Source: Microcebus murinus
Lineage: Eukaryota > Chordata > Mammalia > Primates > Cheirogaleidae
Direction: 5' to 3'
Assembly: GCF_040939455.1 (NCBI RefSeq)
Contig: NC_134111.1
Coordinates: forward strand, 58,980,501 to 59,044,500
Length of the DNA: 64,000 bases
Under the pieces are notes generated by a model. The model had not been told where the DNA came from. It was given only the letters and a program-made list of their open reading frames with translations, and made no database searches. Both the position numbers and the translations under genes were made by a program. Below are positions 25,080 to 37,450 of the stretch, piece after piece (position 1 is the first letter of the stretch; each line of letters opens with the position of its first letter).

Positions 25080-25750
25080 CTCCTCACATCAAAACAACAA
25101 CTCCTTACACATGGCTGCTTATGGCAACATTATTTATAAGTGCCAAAAATTGGAAACAAGATTTCCTTCAATAGGTGAATGGATAAACAAGCTGTGGTAC
25201 ATTCATATGATGGAATATTATTCGGCGATAAAAAGAAATGAATTATTGACCATGAAAAGACATAGAAAAATCTTAAATATGTAACGCTAGTGAAAGAAAC
25301 CAGTCTGAAAAGGCTACATACTGTAAGATTCCAACTATATGACATTTTGGAAAAGGCAAAACTAAAGAGACATCAGAAGGATCAGTGGTTATCAGGGGTA
25401 AAGGGGGAGGAAAGGAAGAATGAGTAGGTGAAGCACATGGGTATTTAGGGCAGTGAAAACCATTGTGTATGTTCCTTCAATGGTAGAGACATGACATCAT
25501 ACATTTGTCAAAACCCATAGAAACGACCATACAAAAAGTGAACCCTAATGTAAACTATGGGCCTTAGTTAATAATGATATATCAATATTGGTTAATCAGT
25601 TGTAACAAACGTACCACATCAATGTAAGGTATTAATAAGGGAGGAAGTTTCAGGGTGGCAGGAGAGAGCATATGGGAATTCTGTGTACTTCTGTTCCGTT
25701 TTTCTATAAACCTAAAGCTGCTCTAAGAAATGAAGTTTATTAATTTTTAA
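25080..25750 (+). mobile_element. L1 (L1M-type) 3' end
   Basis: Forward-oriented late ORF2 and 3' UTR: TATAAGTGCCAAAAATTGGA, GGTGAATGGATAAACAAGCT, GGTACATTCATATGATGGAA, then ATCAGTGGTTATCAGGGGTA and the terminal TTCTATAAACCTAAAGCTGC. Many stops; a fossil. It lies in the PDE1A intron, antisense to the gene. Confidence 0.88.
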
Positions 25751-26010
25751 AAATGAACAAAAGCAAATGAGTAAATAAAAAAATAACCAGGTTTAGTTTT
25801 CCCTCAACAAGAATTGAAGGTTCTATAGTGGTTTCAGAGAGACATCAGTCTCTTAACTTACATCTCCTTGTTAAGCATCTTGACTAGTGGAAGAGTTGGA
25901 GAAATTTCAGGATCCCACATATATAAAGTGATTTGGATCCTGATGGGTCCTAGACCAAATTCTGCCACTCTGGCACCGACTTCTCTGTCCAACTAAATAG
26001 AGTACCTTCG

Positions 26011-26390
26011 TGTTATGGACTGAATTGTGTCTTCTCTAAAATTCATACATTGAAGCCCTAATCACCAATGTGACTGTATTTGGACATACAGCCTTTAAGG
26101 ATATAATTAAGGTTAAATGAGGTCATAAGGGTGAGACCTGAATCAAACATGACTGGTGTCCGTAAATGAAGAGGAAGAGACACTAAGGGTACATACAGAC
26201 AGAGAAAAGACCATGTAAGGACACAGCAAGAAGGTGGCTATCTCCAAGTCAAGGACAACAGTCTCAGAAAAAACAAATCTGTTAACACCTTGATCTTAGA
26301 CTCCCAGCCTCCATAATTGTGAAAAAGAAATTTGTGTTTAAGTTACCCATGCTGTGGTATTTTTTTATGGCACCCCTAGCAGACATACTC
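26011..26390 (+). mobile_element. MLT1-like MaLR LTR
   Basis: This nearly full-length LTR starts TGTTATGGACTGAATTGTGT, continues GAAGCCCTAATCACCAATGT, GAGGTCATAAGGGTGAGACC and GACCATGTAAGGACACAGCA, and ends CCTAGCAGACATACT. It is about 380 bp with no internal region attached. It lies about 500 bp to the left of the 26900 exon. Confidence 0.82.
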
Positions 26391-26899
26391 TTCCACTCTG
26401 TTATCTTGATTCAAACAAATGCCATTAACAATCTTTTAAAGAATCTCATTTTACAATTGTTTTAAATTTAATGCTTCATGCTGGCCTAAAAATGATATTT
26501 CTTTGATATTTTAATTTTTTTCAGAAGTGTAATATCATTACTTTCAATACATAATGACATCGAATCAATACCTTAAACAATATGTGGCAAGATTTGTCTC
26601 AGTGAACAGATAAGTGACTTGTGTGATAGTTCACAGTACAAGTTCTAGACAGAGGAAAATTGTCTTACACATTTTTATGTTCCTTAAATTGCTAAATAAG
26701 CCACAAAATGTTGTATACAAAATTCTTAAAAAATAATAATTAATTGATTTAAGTGTTTGCAGCTTAAGGAATTGTGTTAAAAGTCCATTAAACCTATTGT
26801 TATTAGAATCTATATTGTTTTTTAAAAGCCTCTTAAGTAATATGCAGAAAAGTAATTTCAAATTTTAACTTATAAAAGTTAATACTTTATTTAACTTAC

Positions 26900-27000
26900 C
26901 TTGTCTGAATATGAAAGTTGTTCGTGGTCCCTGTATGCTCGTAATCATGAATGGCAGCAGCAAATACCATTGCTAAAATTTCCAGTTCATTGAGCCAGTG
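26900..27000 (-). CDS. PDE1A: PDE1A exon: HDYEHTGTTNNF signature
   Basis: This exon is 101 nt, 33 codons plus two bases of a split Arg codon. The acceptor is AATTTACTAG and the donor is GTAAGT, a perfect match. It encodes HWLNELEILAMVFAAAIHDY followed by EHTGTTNNFHIQT. It holds the class I phosphodiesterase signature H-D-x-x-H-x-G-x-x-N: the His and Asp of IHDY are metal ligands and the next His helps position the hydroxide/water network. Asn replaces the human Thr at HWLTEL. Everything in the signature is conserved, which argues for an active enzyme and against a pseudogene. Confidence 0.98.
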
Positions 27001-27735
27001 CTAGTAAATTAAAGAAAGAATCCATCACACCTAGAAAGCAGAGGCCATCTTTTCTTTCTATGAAAAAGATTTTCAGTGCATCCAGTGTATGCAATCATAT
27101 AAAAATATTTATTTTTTTAACATTTTTAAAAATTTCTTCCCCTTTCACCTCCATTACTTGTGTATAATGGATGCTCCATAAGGTCAACGATTATTTCTTG
27201 GCCTATATGTTCAAAATTTGAAATATAGTCCTTGATAATTGAAAAAGGAGTCATTTTCAATGATTTAAAAGATGAACCCTGCCTTCATTTTGAATTCACA
27301 GTCCTACCGATTTGAGTCCTTATGAAATTGATTACAGTTTAGTGATTTTTAACATATAGTTCATGTCATTAAAATGTCTTTTAGTTCATGTTTTGTAGAA
27401 GACCCTAGTATGAGAAAATTTTCCAACTAAAAGTTGAAAATATTCACTTTACTCTTTAGAGAAACTGAACTTGATTTTTATATTTAAAGATTTAGAAAAG
27501 TTTCTGAGAATTCACTGAACTTTCTATTCATAACACATATATGACTGTGCAAGTAAACTTAAAAGTGACAAAGGAAAGAATAGATGCTTTCACATGAAAT
27601 ACAGGACCATCTGTTTCATTTACACTGATCTTTCTGTTAACTGAACAATTTAACAGAATTTTTCTACATTATGAGTTCATTTAGAAATAATTAGTTTATT
27701 CATCCCTCATATTTTGCAATACATTTTCACTGCAC

Positions 27736-27918
27736 TGTCCAATATGGTAACTCATGTGACTATTTAAATTAAAAGAAATAAAATTAAATTCACTTTCCCA
27801 GTTACACTAGGCACATTTCACAGGCTCACTAGTCACATGCCACAAGTGGCTACTATGTAGAATAGCACAGATACTAAGTATTTCCATCATCACAGAAAGT
27901 TCTATTGGACAGCATTGC
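27736..27918. mobile_element. hAT-Charlie MITE
   Basis: Inverted ends CACTGTCCAATATGGTAACT and CTATTGGACAGCATTG, with ACTAGTCACATGCCACAAGT and GGCTACT inside, are typical of a short non-autonomous hAT-Charlie element of about 180 bp. I am not certain of the subfamily. Confidence 0.75.
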
Positions 27919-28589
27919 AAGTGGATGGTACTTGATGATAGGAATGGAGAATCCAAAATGATACGGAGTTCACTCTTAGTGGTCTATACACCTAAGACAA
28001 TTAAGGACCATGCACGAAACAACAGAAAAATATCCTGTAAACTATATGCATACTTGATAAAATTTTGCTGAGTACAGAAGCAATCTGTACTCAGCAAGAT
28101 AGATCAGATAGATCTATCTCAGGCAGATAGAAAGGCCATTTGGTGGCAATGGATATTGCAAGAAGGATGGACAAAGATTGACAGTTAAGTGCAGAGTTGG
28201 AGACAGAGGATTTTAAATAGAAAGAGCAAATGGGGAATGATTATGTTGAAATGTATTGAAATAGAATTATCAATAGTACAATTGTGTAGGAGAGTCCAGT
28301 GAAGTGATATTGACAAGACAGTGGAGAGTATGGAAAGAGTTGATGGACTACCTTGATTAAAGCTGGTCAATTTGGAATTTGGATAAAAGGCTGGAGGAAC
28401 CCATTATAAGTCCATAAGTCAAAAATGAAGGAGATGACAACTGTTGCATCTTACAGTTGCCAAAGGCATGGTTTTATTAATCTTTGCTCCCTTTATAGAA
28501 CCTATCATGATATTTGGCACAAGAGGAACTTAATATTTGTTTGCTGAATTGAGTTTCATGAATTTTGCATTAGAAAAATGTAGTAGGGA

Positions 28590-28740
28590 AAGAGACTGTA
28601 GAATCAGACAATCTTGGTTTTAAATCTCTTTATCCCCAGGAAAATAAGTTATTTACCCTCTCAGCTACAGTTCTCATGAAAATGGGATTAGTGATCATTC
28701 CCCTGTGGAGTTTTAAAAGAGGTTTTAATGTATACATTGT
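28590..28740 (-). repeat. MIR fragment
   Basis: GAATCAGACAATCTTGGTTT, then CTCTCAGCTACAGTTCTCAT and GAAAATGGGATTAGTGATCA, match the complement of a MIR. Diverged and partial. Confidence 0.6.
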
Positions 28741-30039
28741 GTCTATCACAAATCTTGTCATTTAGTAAAATACAGAATAATTGGTATTTTACTGAATTTA
28801 TTACTTTATATACATTGTTTAAGGCATTAAATCTGGAAAACAATAGCTAATATATCTTTAGTGATTGCAATTCAAGTATAAATGCCTCACAGTTGGAGGA
28901 CTGAAGCAGAAATGATTTTCAGAACCAAAGGAAGTCGATATAACAAGCTGTTCTGTGTTTATAGATGCATTTAATTGTGAGTCATTAAAAGGAAGAAAGT
29001 GACCTTATTAAGGGCCTGCATTATAGGCTGAACTAGAACTGAGCCTCCAATGTTCCCAATGAAACTATGAAATTAAACACCATGAAATGAGTAGCAATTG
29101 AAGTCAAACCAGTTTTTGTACCCCAAGAAACCCATTGTTTTAATAAATAAAATTCTCTCTTGAAGAAGTTAAAGTATTTTCTTTAAAGTATTTAAAGTAT
29201 TTCTTTAAGTATTTTCTTAAAGTATTTCTTATTAGTTCTACTTATGGATTTGCAGATTTAACTATGTTTTTTTTTAAAAAGCAACATTCTATATCCACTA
29301 TGATAATGTAAAATATAAAGTTGCAATAGTAAAAAAAATAAATTAGGAAATCAGAGATAAAATTTAATGAGAGATTAGTTTATAAATATTTAAAACTATT
29401 ATCTTGCTAGATGTCAAAATTGATTATAAATATATTTCTTATTTTTATTCTAATTAATCTGTGCTTCCCATAAATAATACTTTCTCCATGAATCCTTCTT
29501 ATTTATTGCCACACTATGGTCTTAATGATTAAGTTTACACTACAAACTAGTTTAGGAAGGGAGAAACACTGAAATTTCTCACTTAATTTAAAAATACATA
29601 TCTATTTTTTATTAGCAAAAGTAGAATTTTGAACTGATCGTTAGCTCCTTAGTTGCTGATTCATCTTATCTGGTATCAAATGATAATTCTAACTCAGAGT
29701 ATGGATGCTTAAGTTCACAGATTTTGTAAATGATTCATGAGGATATACTAGATAAAATGAGGCTGAATCATATCACTCTTCCCAACTAGAGTAGTGGTCA
29801 ATACCAATCCAAGGTTCTTCTGATTTCCAGTGGACAGATTTAAAGGGTTAAAATGGTAAGTCCTGAGCAATGCAGGCATTGTGTTTCATGTAGGTGTTTA
29901 TTGCAACTGTAGGTTGCATTTTATCTGGAAGAATGCTCAGGTAGACTTGCTCTAAATTAGGCAGTCATCAAATTATATCATAAGAAAGTATTGACTGCCA
30001 CTGATAGCATATATAATGATAACAGCTAAAAAAAAGGAA

Positions 30040-30260
30040 GGGAACTTACATGAACTGAACATCTTAGTTAATGGTCTCATTTAATTCTTGTAGCCATTTT
30101 ATTTACCCTTCGCTAGGTAAATATTTTTATCCATATGTTGCAGATAACAAAGCTAAATCTTAAAGAACTGGATTAACATTCCAAAGGTCATTACATAGCT
30201 ATCTAGTGGCACAGCAAGAAATCTGTCAGCAAGAAATCTGATTCCAAAGTTTCTGTTTCT
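30040..30260 (+). repeat. MIR SINE
   Basis: GGTCTCATTTAATTCTTGTA, GTTGCAGATAACAAAGCTAA and GGTCATTACATAGCTATCTA follow the MIR consensus order. A short direct repeat GCAAGAAATCTG occurs twice at 30213-30240. Confidence 0.68.
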
Positions 30261-30424
30261 TCTATGGATCACAATAGAATTTATTACTCAAGGAAACAAT
30301 GTGCTGCACCATTCTTCTGAGATGTCTAAAGCAGAAGTTTTAGGTAATTTAACTGGATGGATGAATGGGTAGAAGCTAATAAAGCTTTTAAGACTTATAT
30401 AATTTTCACATCTGATTTACTAAA

Positions 30425-30470
30425 CACGTGTGTGTGTGTGTGTGTACGCGCGCGTGCACACCTGTGTGAT
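30425..30470. repeat. Alternating purine-pyrimidine tract (GT/CG)
   Basis: (GT)n passes into TACGCGCGCGTGCACAC, giving about 35 bp of almost perfect purine-pyrimidine alternation with several CpGs, a sequence type that favours Z-DNA. Confidence 0.85.
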
Positions 30471-30689
30471 GAAGTACATGTGTGTTGTATGTATAGGGTG
30501 TGGAGAATTTCAAGTCAGAAAAATCACATTGACTTCTTAGTTCCTAGTGTACCTAAAAGCACATAAGTAATATTCTTAGCTTAAAATTATGGATTTGGAC
30601 ACTTTTCTCTCTATCCCTTTGAATAGGCTGAAGTGTCTGTTATGTTACCAGTATAGAAAGCTTGCATATTATAATAATTTATTTATTTA

Positions 30690-30890
30690 TTTGTATTAAG
30701 GTATGTGTTAATAAGTATTATGTCTTAGGCTTTACAAATATGATTTTATTGACTCCTCATTGCCATTCTATGAGATGGTTTGTATTATTAGTTACATTTT
30801 TGTGAAAAAGGAGCCAAGGTAGAGAGCTAGTTAATTAGGAAGTGGTGGAACAATCTGACTGCTTCCCAACCTCATACTCTTTCTACTCTT
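30690..30890 (+). repeat. MIR SINE
   Basis: CTTTACAAATATGATTTTAT, TGACTCCTCATTGCCATTCT and ATGAGATGG follow the MIR core; the 3' part reads AGAGCTAGTTAATTAGGAAG. Confidence 0.7.
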
Positions 30891-33138
30891 CCTAAGAGTA
30901 TTGCATGGGAAGCCACTTAGTGTGTGGAACAGAATAGCGAAATAGTGCCAAATTTTCTGTAGATTGATCACAGAAAAATTGAGTCATTCCAGAGTATGAA
31001 AGACTGCTTATGGATGTAGTCAGTGAACTACAAGTTCCAAAGGAAATAGGTTTCAAGTCATCTCTCTTTCTCTTCTACTCTTAATATTAAAGAGAACACA
31101 GTGCCAGCAGCCCTCAAGTGCAAGTATTCTCTGGCCAAGGCCCTTGGGTGATTTCATATTCAAAGAGACAGTTAGAAGCAGGTTGGCAGCATTCTGTAAA
31201 GCATTTGTTCTTTAGCAAATGGACTGAGTTATTGCACATCACTGTCACCGTGGCACAAGGCTACAAGTTAATCAAGTGACAAAAGGAGAGAGGAGACAAG
31301 CAGTGTATTAGCATCAACTCTCCTCTGCGTAGTCTACCCCCAGGCTTCAAAGTGTCCCTTACAACATTAGCAAACTGAACAATGGTTTCATTGCAATCCC
31401 TTTCAGGCAATGGTCCTTAAAACATCTTGCAGGTGATAGGATGCATTAGTTGCCTGACAGTGTTGGGCTGCAACTGAAGTGCTCCATAAATGTCATACTG
31501 ATACGGCCATCCTGAAATAGCAAGGTATCAACTAAAACACCAACGTAAGCAACCCAGTCTTCTCCGTATCAAATATGAGGGGTAACAAAGGGATGGAGAG
31601 TTTTAGCTGAATAAATACTTCTATAATGCTTTTTTGTTCAAAGAACTAACACATTCATATGCATAAAAATGAATACTCTCCTACCACAACTTTTTTATGT
31701 AGAGAAAACTTAAAATAACTTTCCAAAACCTGTCAAAACTAACCTAGTTTTGTCAAAATAGTCAATACATTTGTGAACTCATTTTGCCTTTCCTTTCACC
31801 ATTCATTGTAAAATTTTTCATTATTCTTTGTAATTGAAATGCATTTTTCTGATCCCAGACAATGCTAACGTTCTATCACTAGACAATGTTTGTAATGACC
31901 AAACTAGTGGAGGATTAAAGAGTCACTGACATATTTTTGCTAAAGGATGAATAAAATCAGGAGCAAATTTCCAAGTCAAAACTGCTAAAATAGAGGGAAG
32001 TTATATTTGGTAATCATGGCCTCTCATAAAGCGACTATATGATCTTTACTAATGACTTTAACTTCCTAGGAGTCATGCCAGGCTGGGCTAGATTTCTGAG
32101 TCTTCCAGAGAAGTTGGAATGGCTCTTAGGTCCTGCAATAAGTATTTCTTAAAAGTCTAAGGGTAAAGTCACATTGTGGATTTGAATTTCTCTATTTACC
32201 CACTAATATGACATATCTTATCTCTTCAATGTCACCTTCAGACCAGAGGTTCCAAAGCTGCAACAGGAGACTTTAATTTGTCTCCCCTTATACTTGTGAC
32301 AAGTGAAAAAAAATGTACTTAAGGAGAAACATATTTTAAAATGATGAAATTCTGGTTACCTCCCAGCCTGAAATGGCATATTTTTTCTCATTGCACTTCA
32401 TTCTGAAAGCAGTACTAGGATTAGGAAATGTCACATGGCCCACACCTCTTGAACCCATCTCAGTTTGGCACCTTCAGAAGGAAGGGCTGCTCCTCACTTT
32501 TCACCCCGCAGGAGTCATCCTGAGCTCTAAGACATGGCAGAAATTCCAAGCTGTCTGAGTCCCTTGTCATCTACTCACTAATATCCCAGGGTTTGCATTG
32601 CTGAATCATTTATTCACCCACTCATTGATTCATTCATATTCAAAGAAGAGGATGGAAAATTTGGAAACATTCACATGAATAATTTCCCAAAATCTCTATT
32701 AGGATTTGATTATGATTAGCAATGCAAGTAAAAGAGAAAAAGCTACTAAGGTCAGCTTAGGAGAACATGATAAATGAGGGAAGAACACTCTAATATTATG
32801 CTGAAGACTTTTTCTCTAGCTCCTCTTTTTAAAATTTGTTTTGGTTGATTCTTATGGAAAAAGGAATTTTTAAACAAAACTGTTTCTATGGTCCAAATTT
32901 TGGAAAACTGATATGTTTTTATTTGTCTCTGGGTATCTTTTTATTCACTGAATTAAAATATTTTTTGAAAAATGTATATTAGGAATAATTCATTAACCCT
33001 CAAAAATCCAAAAGATTATCACTTATAATACTTATTACTTATAATAATTCCTTGGGGGTTAAATAGACAATAGGAACTTAGGGAAATGGAAGCTGATGTT
33101 TCCAAATTAACAGATTTCAGTTACAAAGACTTTCTTAC

Positions 33139-33279
33139 CATGATACCTGTATGAAGCATTATGTAATGCACAGTTTGAGTGACATCAGCTGCATGAATCA
33201 AATTGTGATATGGATTTTTGTACTTGCTGTAACCAACTTCTAAAGCTTCTGCAAAGGCAATTAGGCAAGAAACAGGAAT
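33139..33279 (-). CDS. PDE1A: PDE1A exon: first metal-binding histidine motif (HNLIHA)
   Basis: This exon is 141 nt, 47 codons, phase 0/0, between the acceptor TTTTTCCACAG and the donor GTAAGA. It encodes IPVSCLIAFAEALEVGYSKY, then KNPYHNLIHAADVTQTVHYI and MLHTGIM. The motif YHNLIHAADV carries two key residues of class I phosphodiesterases: the first His is the general acid that protonates the leaving O3', and the His of IHAAD is a zinc ligand. Ala in LIAFAEA replaces the Thr I remember from human. The exon lies only 868 bp from the preceding one, the second shortest intron here. Losing it would inactivate the enzyme. Confidence 0.98.
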
Positions 33280-34147
33280 CTGTGGAAAAATAATAATCAT
33301 GATTATATTTTGATCAAAAGAGTGGCACTATACATGAGCACAATGTTTGGGATGGGACATATTAGTGACTCAGATGTGGGCAGCAGTTTCTTTAAGTACA
33401 GATGTGGATTGGTCTTAAAAAAACGCTTCATTAATTTATTAGCTTTCAATCCCAAGAAGGATTGTAACCGACAAGTATTTAACTAAGATAGATGAAATAA
33501 CAGTCTTGCCCATACTACAGTCTTTAAATGTTTGTATCTTCCAAAGAAGGCTAGTTTTTAAAAGGGTAAAAACTTCCAATTACAATTCATGAAGTCATTT
33601 TTCTATCTTTGGTATTAGGGGGTTAAAATAGATGACCACTCTGTACTTTCTAGCTCTAAAAATGCCACGATTCTACATGAAATGATGAAAGTTACAAGCT
33701 GCAGACTGCTCAGAAGTCTGGATCAAATCTGTTGCTTGGATGGATCTAAATCAAGTTAATTAGAAGCTCCTTCATTTCAATTTAAGAAAAACTGCCAATA
33801 AAGGTTCATTCTGTGTTTCAGGAACATTGGAGATTGATCATATTTCTTTAGGACATAGCCTTGAATCCCTACATGAATGTTCTGTGAATAAACCAGGGTA
33901 TGCAGGTATCTTGGAGTGAAGCTATACCAGCCTCATGATACCCAGGTGGATCTATAGATATGCCAATGAGTTCTGCAGAATGGCTCTATCATGTGGTGAA
34001 CTTGTCCCTGTAATTCTGTGACCTGCTAACTAGAAACATTCTAAAATGAATTAATGACTCAATCAATTGAAAATTCACTCAAATGAAAATGCTGCATTTT
34101 CATTCTTATTCTAAGAGCATTTTCCACTTTTGTCCCATGTTGCTGAC

Positions 34148-34264
34148 CTTGAAACGGTTGATAAGATCATATCTGGTAAACAGTTCATAAATCATAAACT
34201 TTAGACTATGTTCTCCACTTGCTTCATTTAGGGCAAATACATCAAAAGACCATTTATCGATATC
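34148..34264 (-). CDS. PDE1A: PDE1A exon: DIDKWSFDVFALNEASGEHS…
   Basis: This exon is 117 nt, exactly 39 codons, phase 0 at both ends. It is preceded by CTTTTTTCTACAG and followed by the donor GTCAGC, a weaker match. It encodes DIDKWSFDVFALNEASGEHS followed by LKFMIYELFTRYDLINRFK. In PDE family structures this is the amino-terminal helical part of the catalytic domain, with the conserved W-x-F-D-V-F motif but no metal ligands. The second residue is Ile where human PDE1A has Val; the rest matches what I remember. Because it is symmetrical (phase 0/0), skipping it would keep the frame while removing part of the catalytic fold. Confidence 0.97.
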
Positions 34265-36082
34265 CTGTAGAAAAAAGAGTGAATACTTTAGGTGGCAATA
34301 TCGTATAGTTCTTTCTTTCTATGAAAAAGTATTCAACAGAACAGGCAGCACACATTAAGCAGTTCATATTTCAATTTAGCATGTCAAACTACACTTTTAC
34401 CAGAATTTGATATGACAGGGCCACTAAGTATCCATGGGTCCACAGCCACAGAAGCGAGGCCATAATTCTTAATATAGCACCAAGATCTTCCCCTTAATCC
34501 CAAGGTTATTAAACTGATGTAATAAACTTGATAACACCATAACACTGCCCTTATCTTTAATCTCTCTCCAACTTCCTGTCATAAATTATTTTCCCAGCAT
34601 GGGCCTCCTTTTAAGGTAGAATTGCTGGTTATATGGGTGATTGCAGTTGAGGGACAGAGAGAAGATAGCCCCAATTTCTCTTCCTCACTCACCCACCTGC
34701 TACATTGCTTGAAATTTCACCACAGGACTTTATAATTTGGCTTAAAGTTTTGGTATCTATGCCCTCTTTTAACATGCAAATATCACAAAGAGGCAGAATA
34801 TACACTACCTTTTATTATTAAAAGATATTTTATTATATACTACTTTTCACTTATTATTACTTTGACCCATTTATACTTTTCTGCAAGGACAGGTGGTGAG
34901 AGAAAGAAAGTGGGCCTTTTGATTGAGGAGGAGGATAGTAATTTTGGCATTTCATGCAATTCCCTAGGGAGGCAGGAAGGCCTGTAGGGAAGCAGGAAAG
35001 TGCCCCCTAATTGGGAGAAGGGGCAGTGAGCAGATATATTAAAACCATTCCAGCTACCTCATGATTTTGCCTTAAAAACTCTAAAGAGGCACAGTAGGCA
35101 GTTCTAAAGATTAAGAGAAACTGCTAGCAAGATGGCCTACTGTTTATACACACACAGCAGGTTTAGTATTGAACAGTAAGTGGGCAACCATAAAGCTATG
35201 CACTGATTTTGAATTTGAGTAGGCTCTTTTTAGGATTTTATTCCGTTAACACATTTTTATGGAGGCCAACTCTATGTTCTGTAACATGCTAAAGCTAAAC
35301 TGAAAATCTGATAAAACATATTCAGTCTCTTTTTTAAAATACTTCCCTTTAAAAATAATAGTAACAGCTTCAAATGCTATTTTTAATCACTTGGAAACAA
35401 AGACCAATGAAATATTTTTTGATTTGCTTGTATGCTGTTATTAAATTCCTTGCATTTGGCCCTAATTTGATCCCCAAACACTTGCTTTATCTCTTTGTAA
35501 ATTAAAAGTCTTTAAAAGTTCTGCTAGAAGGCATTTTACCACCAGGAAATCTCAAAGGAGGCCAACAAATCTTTTATCAAATTCCAAAGCTAACATAGAA
35601 GAGTTAGTTCAGAATCTTAGAAGGCTGCTATTTATATTTATTGTTCCAACTAGGGGGTTCTCACTGAGTAAAAGGTTAATTCTCCATTTCTTGGGAATTT
35701 TTGTAAACAATGATGATTTACATTTGTAAACTATTGCAGATGCTTGGCTTTTATGTCATCAGAGTGAGAACAAACAAGACAAGGAGGTTTCTCAGAGAAT
35801 AAGAATTATTTAACTAAAACATTTTTACTTGGTGATACTTTGTCCTGCAACATATGTTTTTACTACACTATATTTTAAAAAAATTATTATATTCTCTCAT
35901 ACTACAGTATTTTGTCACTTGGTTGTTTTTAAGCAAAGATTCTCAAAATAAGCAAAATAAAAATAAGTAATTTTCTTGCCCATGATTGAGGAAATAACAG
36001 AGTAGAAAAAATCTCTCAAGAACTGAGGAGTAATTAGTATCCTCTGAGTGTGACATCCCAGTTATATTCTTGTCTTTATTAT

Positions 36083-36325
36083 AAGTTGAATATTCCTTAT
36101 CTGAAGTGCCTGGGACTAGAAATGTTTTGGATTTCAGATTTTCTTCAAATTTTGGAATATTTGCATTATGTACTTACTGGTTGAAAATTCCTAATTCGAA
36201 AATCTGTAATTTGAAATGCTCCAATGAGCATTTTTTTGAGCACCATCTCAGCAGTGCTCCAAAAGTTTCGGATTTTGGAACATTTTGGATCTTGGATTTT
36301 CAGATTAGGGGTATTCAATATGTAT
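36083..36325. mobile_element. Tigger-family MITE (MER8-like)
   Basis: This element of about 240 bp has inverted ends (AGTTGAATATTCCTTATCTG and the complement of CAGATTAGGGGTATTCAATA). The interior repeats GGATTTCAGATTTTC, GAATATTTGCATTATGTACT and TTTCGGATTTTGGAACATTT. Flanking TA fits a Tc1-mariner target. The family name is from memory. Confidence 0.75.
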
Positions 36326-36704
36326 AGTTTAAGACATATAAATATAAGAAAGCATCCAAGAAAAATGAACTACTTTTTTAAATTAAAAAAAACTTTAAAA
36401 TTTAATATGCAGCAGAGAAAAGACAAATGCCAAGAAAATGCTTAAAAGAAAAATTTTTTAAAAAGTAATACAAATTTAAAATAGGACAGGAACATAATAA
36501 ATCAGAAATAAAACACCCCAAGATCTTCTGTTGCCAATATCCTTTAAATTCTTGGTGAATGCAAGAAAACCATCATGAAGCTTTTTTTAGGAGATAAGAT
36601 TAAATTTCTCCAACGAAATTAGGTGATAGAAAGAAATAAGAAATTTAAAAGGATGAGCCTACAAAATGCCTCTGTAGAAATAACATTTAGGAATGATGCA
36701 CAAA

Positions 36705-36708
<4 letters not shown>

Positions 36709-36742
<34 letters not shown>
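36709..36742. repeat. (AC)n microsatellite
   Basis: About 16 CA dinucleotides after an imperfect ACAAACAAACA lead-in. Confidence 0.95.
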
Positions 36743-36743
<1 letters not shown>

Positions 36744-37089
36744 CTAAGCCAGTAACTTTTCTCATTTCAGAATCCCAACTCTAGTTATTTTTAACAATGT
36801 AGTACTACAATTGAGTGTTAGAATATGGCAGCTACTGGAGAAGCCAAACATAAGAGAGATGAACTTTTTTCTCTTTCTTCATTTTATCTTATATTTTGCA
36901 TTTTTTCAGACTTAAAATTGTAAATAATTTTCTTCTATATAAGTTTTGTCTTTTGACAAACTTAGATGTAGACTAAAACATCTTTTGATAATGCATTTAA
37001 CTCTTCCATAGTAAAGTCATAACAAAATACATACATTTTAATAAGTACTAGTACCAACTCAAAATGGCATTCAAGATCCACCTAAATAA

Positions 37090-37135
37090 AGTGTGAAGAA
37101 AAAAATGTGAAGAAAAAAAGTGTGAAGAAAAAAAT
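37090..37135. repeat. Three-copy short tandem repeat
   Basis: The unit GTGTGAAGAAAAAAA of about 15-16 bp is repeated three times with small changes, 255 bp from the exon at 37384-37450. Confidence 0.85.
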
Positions 37136-37383
37136 CGCACATGTGTGTGCATACACACATGCATATATATCCATTAACATAGTTTGTTAGTGTAAATCAA
37201 TCATCATTTAAGTCTATAATGCATCATGATTTGGAACACAGTATGTTTTGTTAATGGTTAGAATATTTTTTATATTTCAATATGTAGGTGGCAGTAAAGA
37301 CCTATTCTCTTCTCCCAACCATTTTAAGTAGATTTTTTTTAAATGACTATTTTATAAAATGAAAATAATTGAAATTATTTCAC

Positions 37384-37450
37384 CTTTAATGTTCCTATGA
37401 CAGCTGCTGGATATACCAGACCAACCAGGTGAAAGGATTTTCTGTACATC
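37384..37450 (-). CDS. PDE1A: PDE1A exon: MYRK…TLK, start of the catalytic fold
   Basis: This 67-nt exon follows a good acceptor (CTTTTTTTAG) and begins with one base that completes the Arg codon split from the previous exon. It encodes 22 residues, MYRKSFHLVGLVYPAAVIGT plus LK, and ends in phase 0 before the donor GTGAAA. The segment joins the calmodulin-binding linker to the first helices of the catalytic domain. It differs from the human sequence I remember (MYRKTYHMVGLAYPAAVIVT) at about six of 22 positions, far more than any other exon here, although the frame, the length and both splice sites are intact. The donor lacks the usual GTRAGT match at +5. The call rests on its in-phase position between two certain exons and on the shared MYRK, VGL and YPAAVI motifs. 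Confidence 0.92.

Larger units (their letters stand above)
27001..36082. other. Introns between 27000 and 36083, mostly unassigned
   Basis: Besides the exons at 33139 and 34148, the Charlie MITE and the MIRs, I see no gene. A stretch near 31080-31560 is less AT-rich and looks like unique sequence; it could be a conserved non-coding element but nothing in it proves that. Confidence 0.55.
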
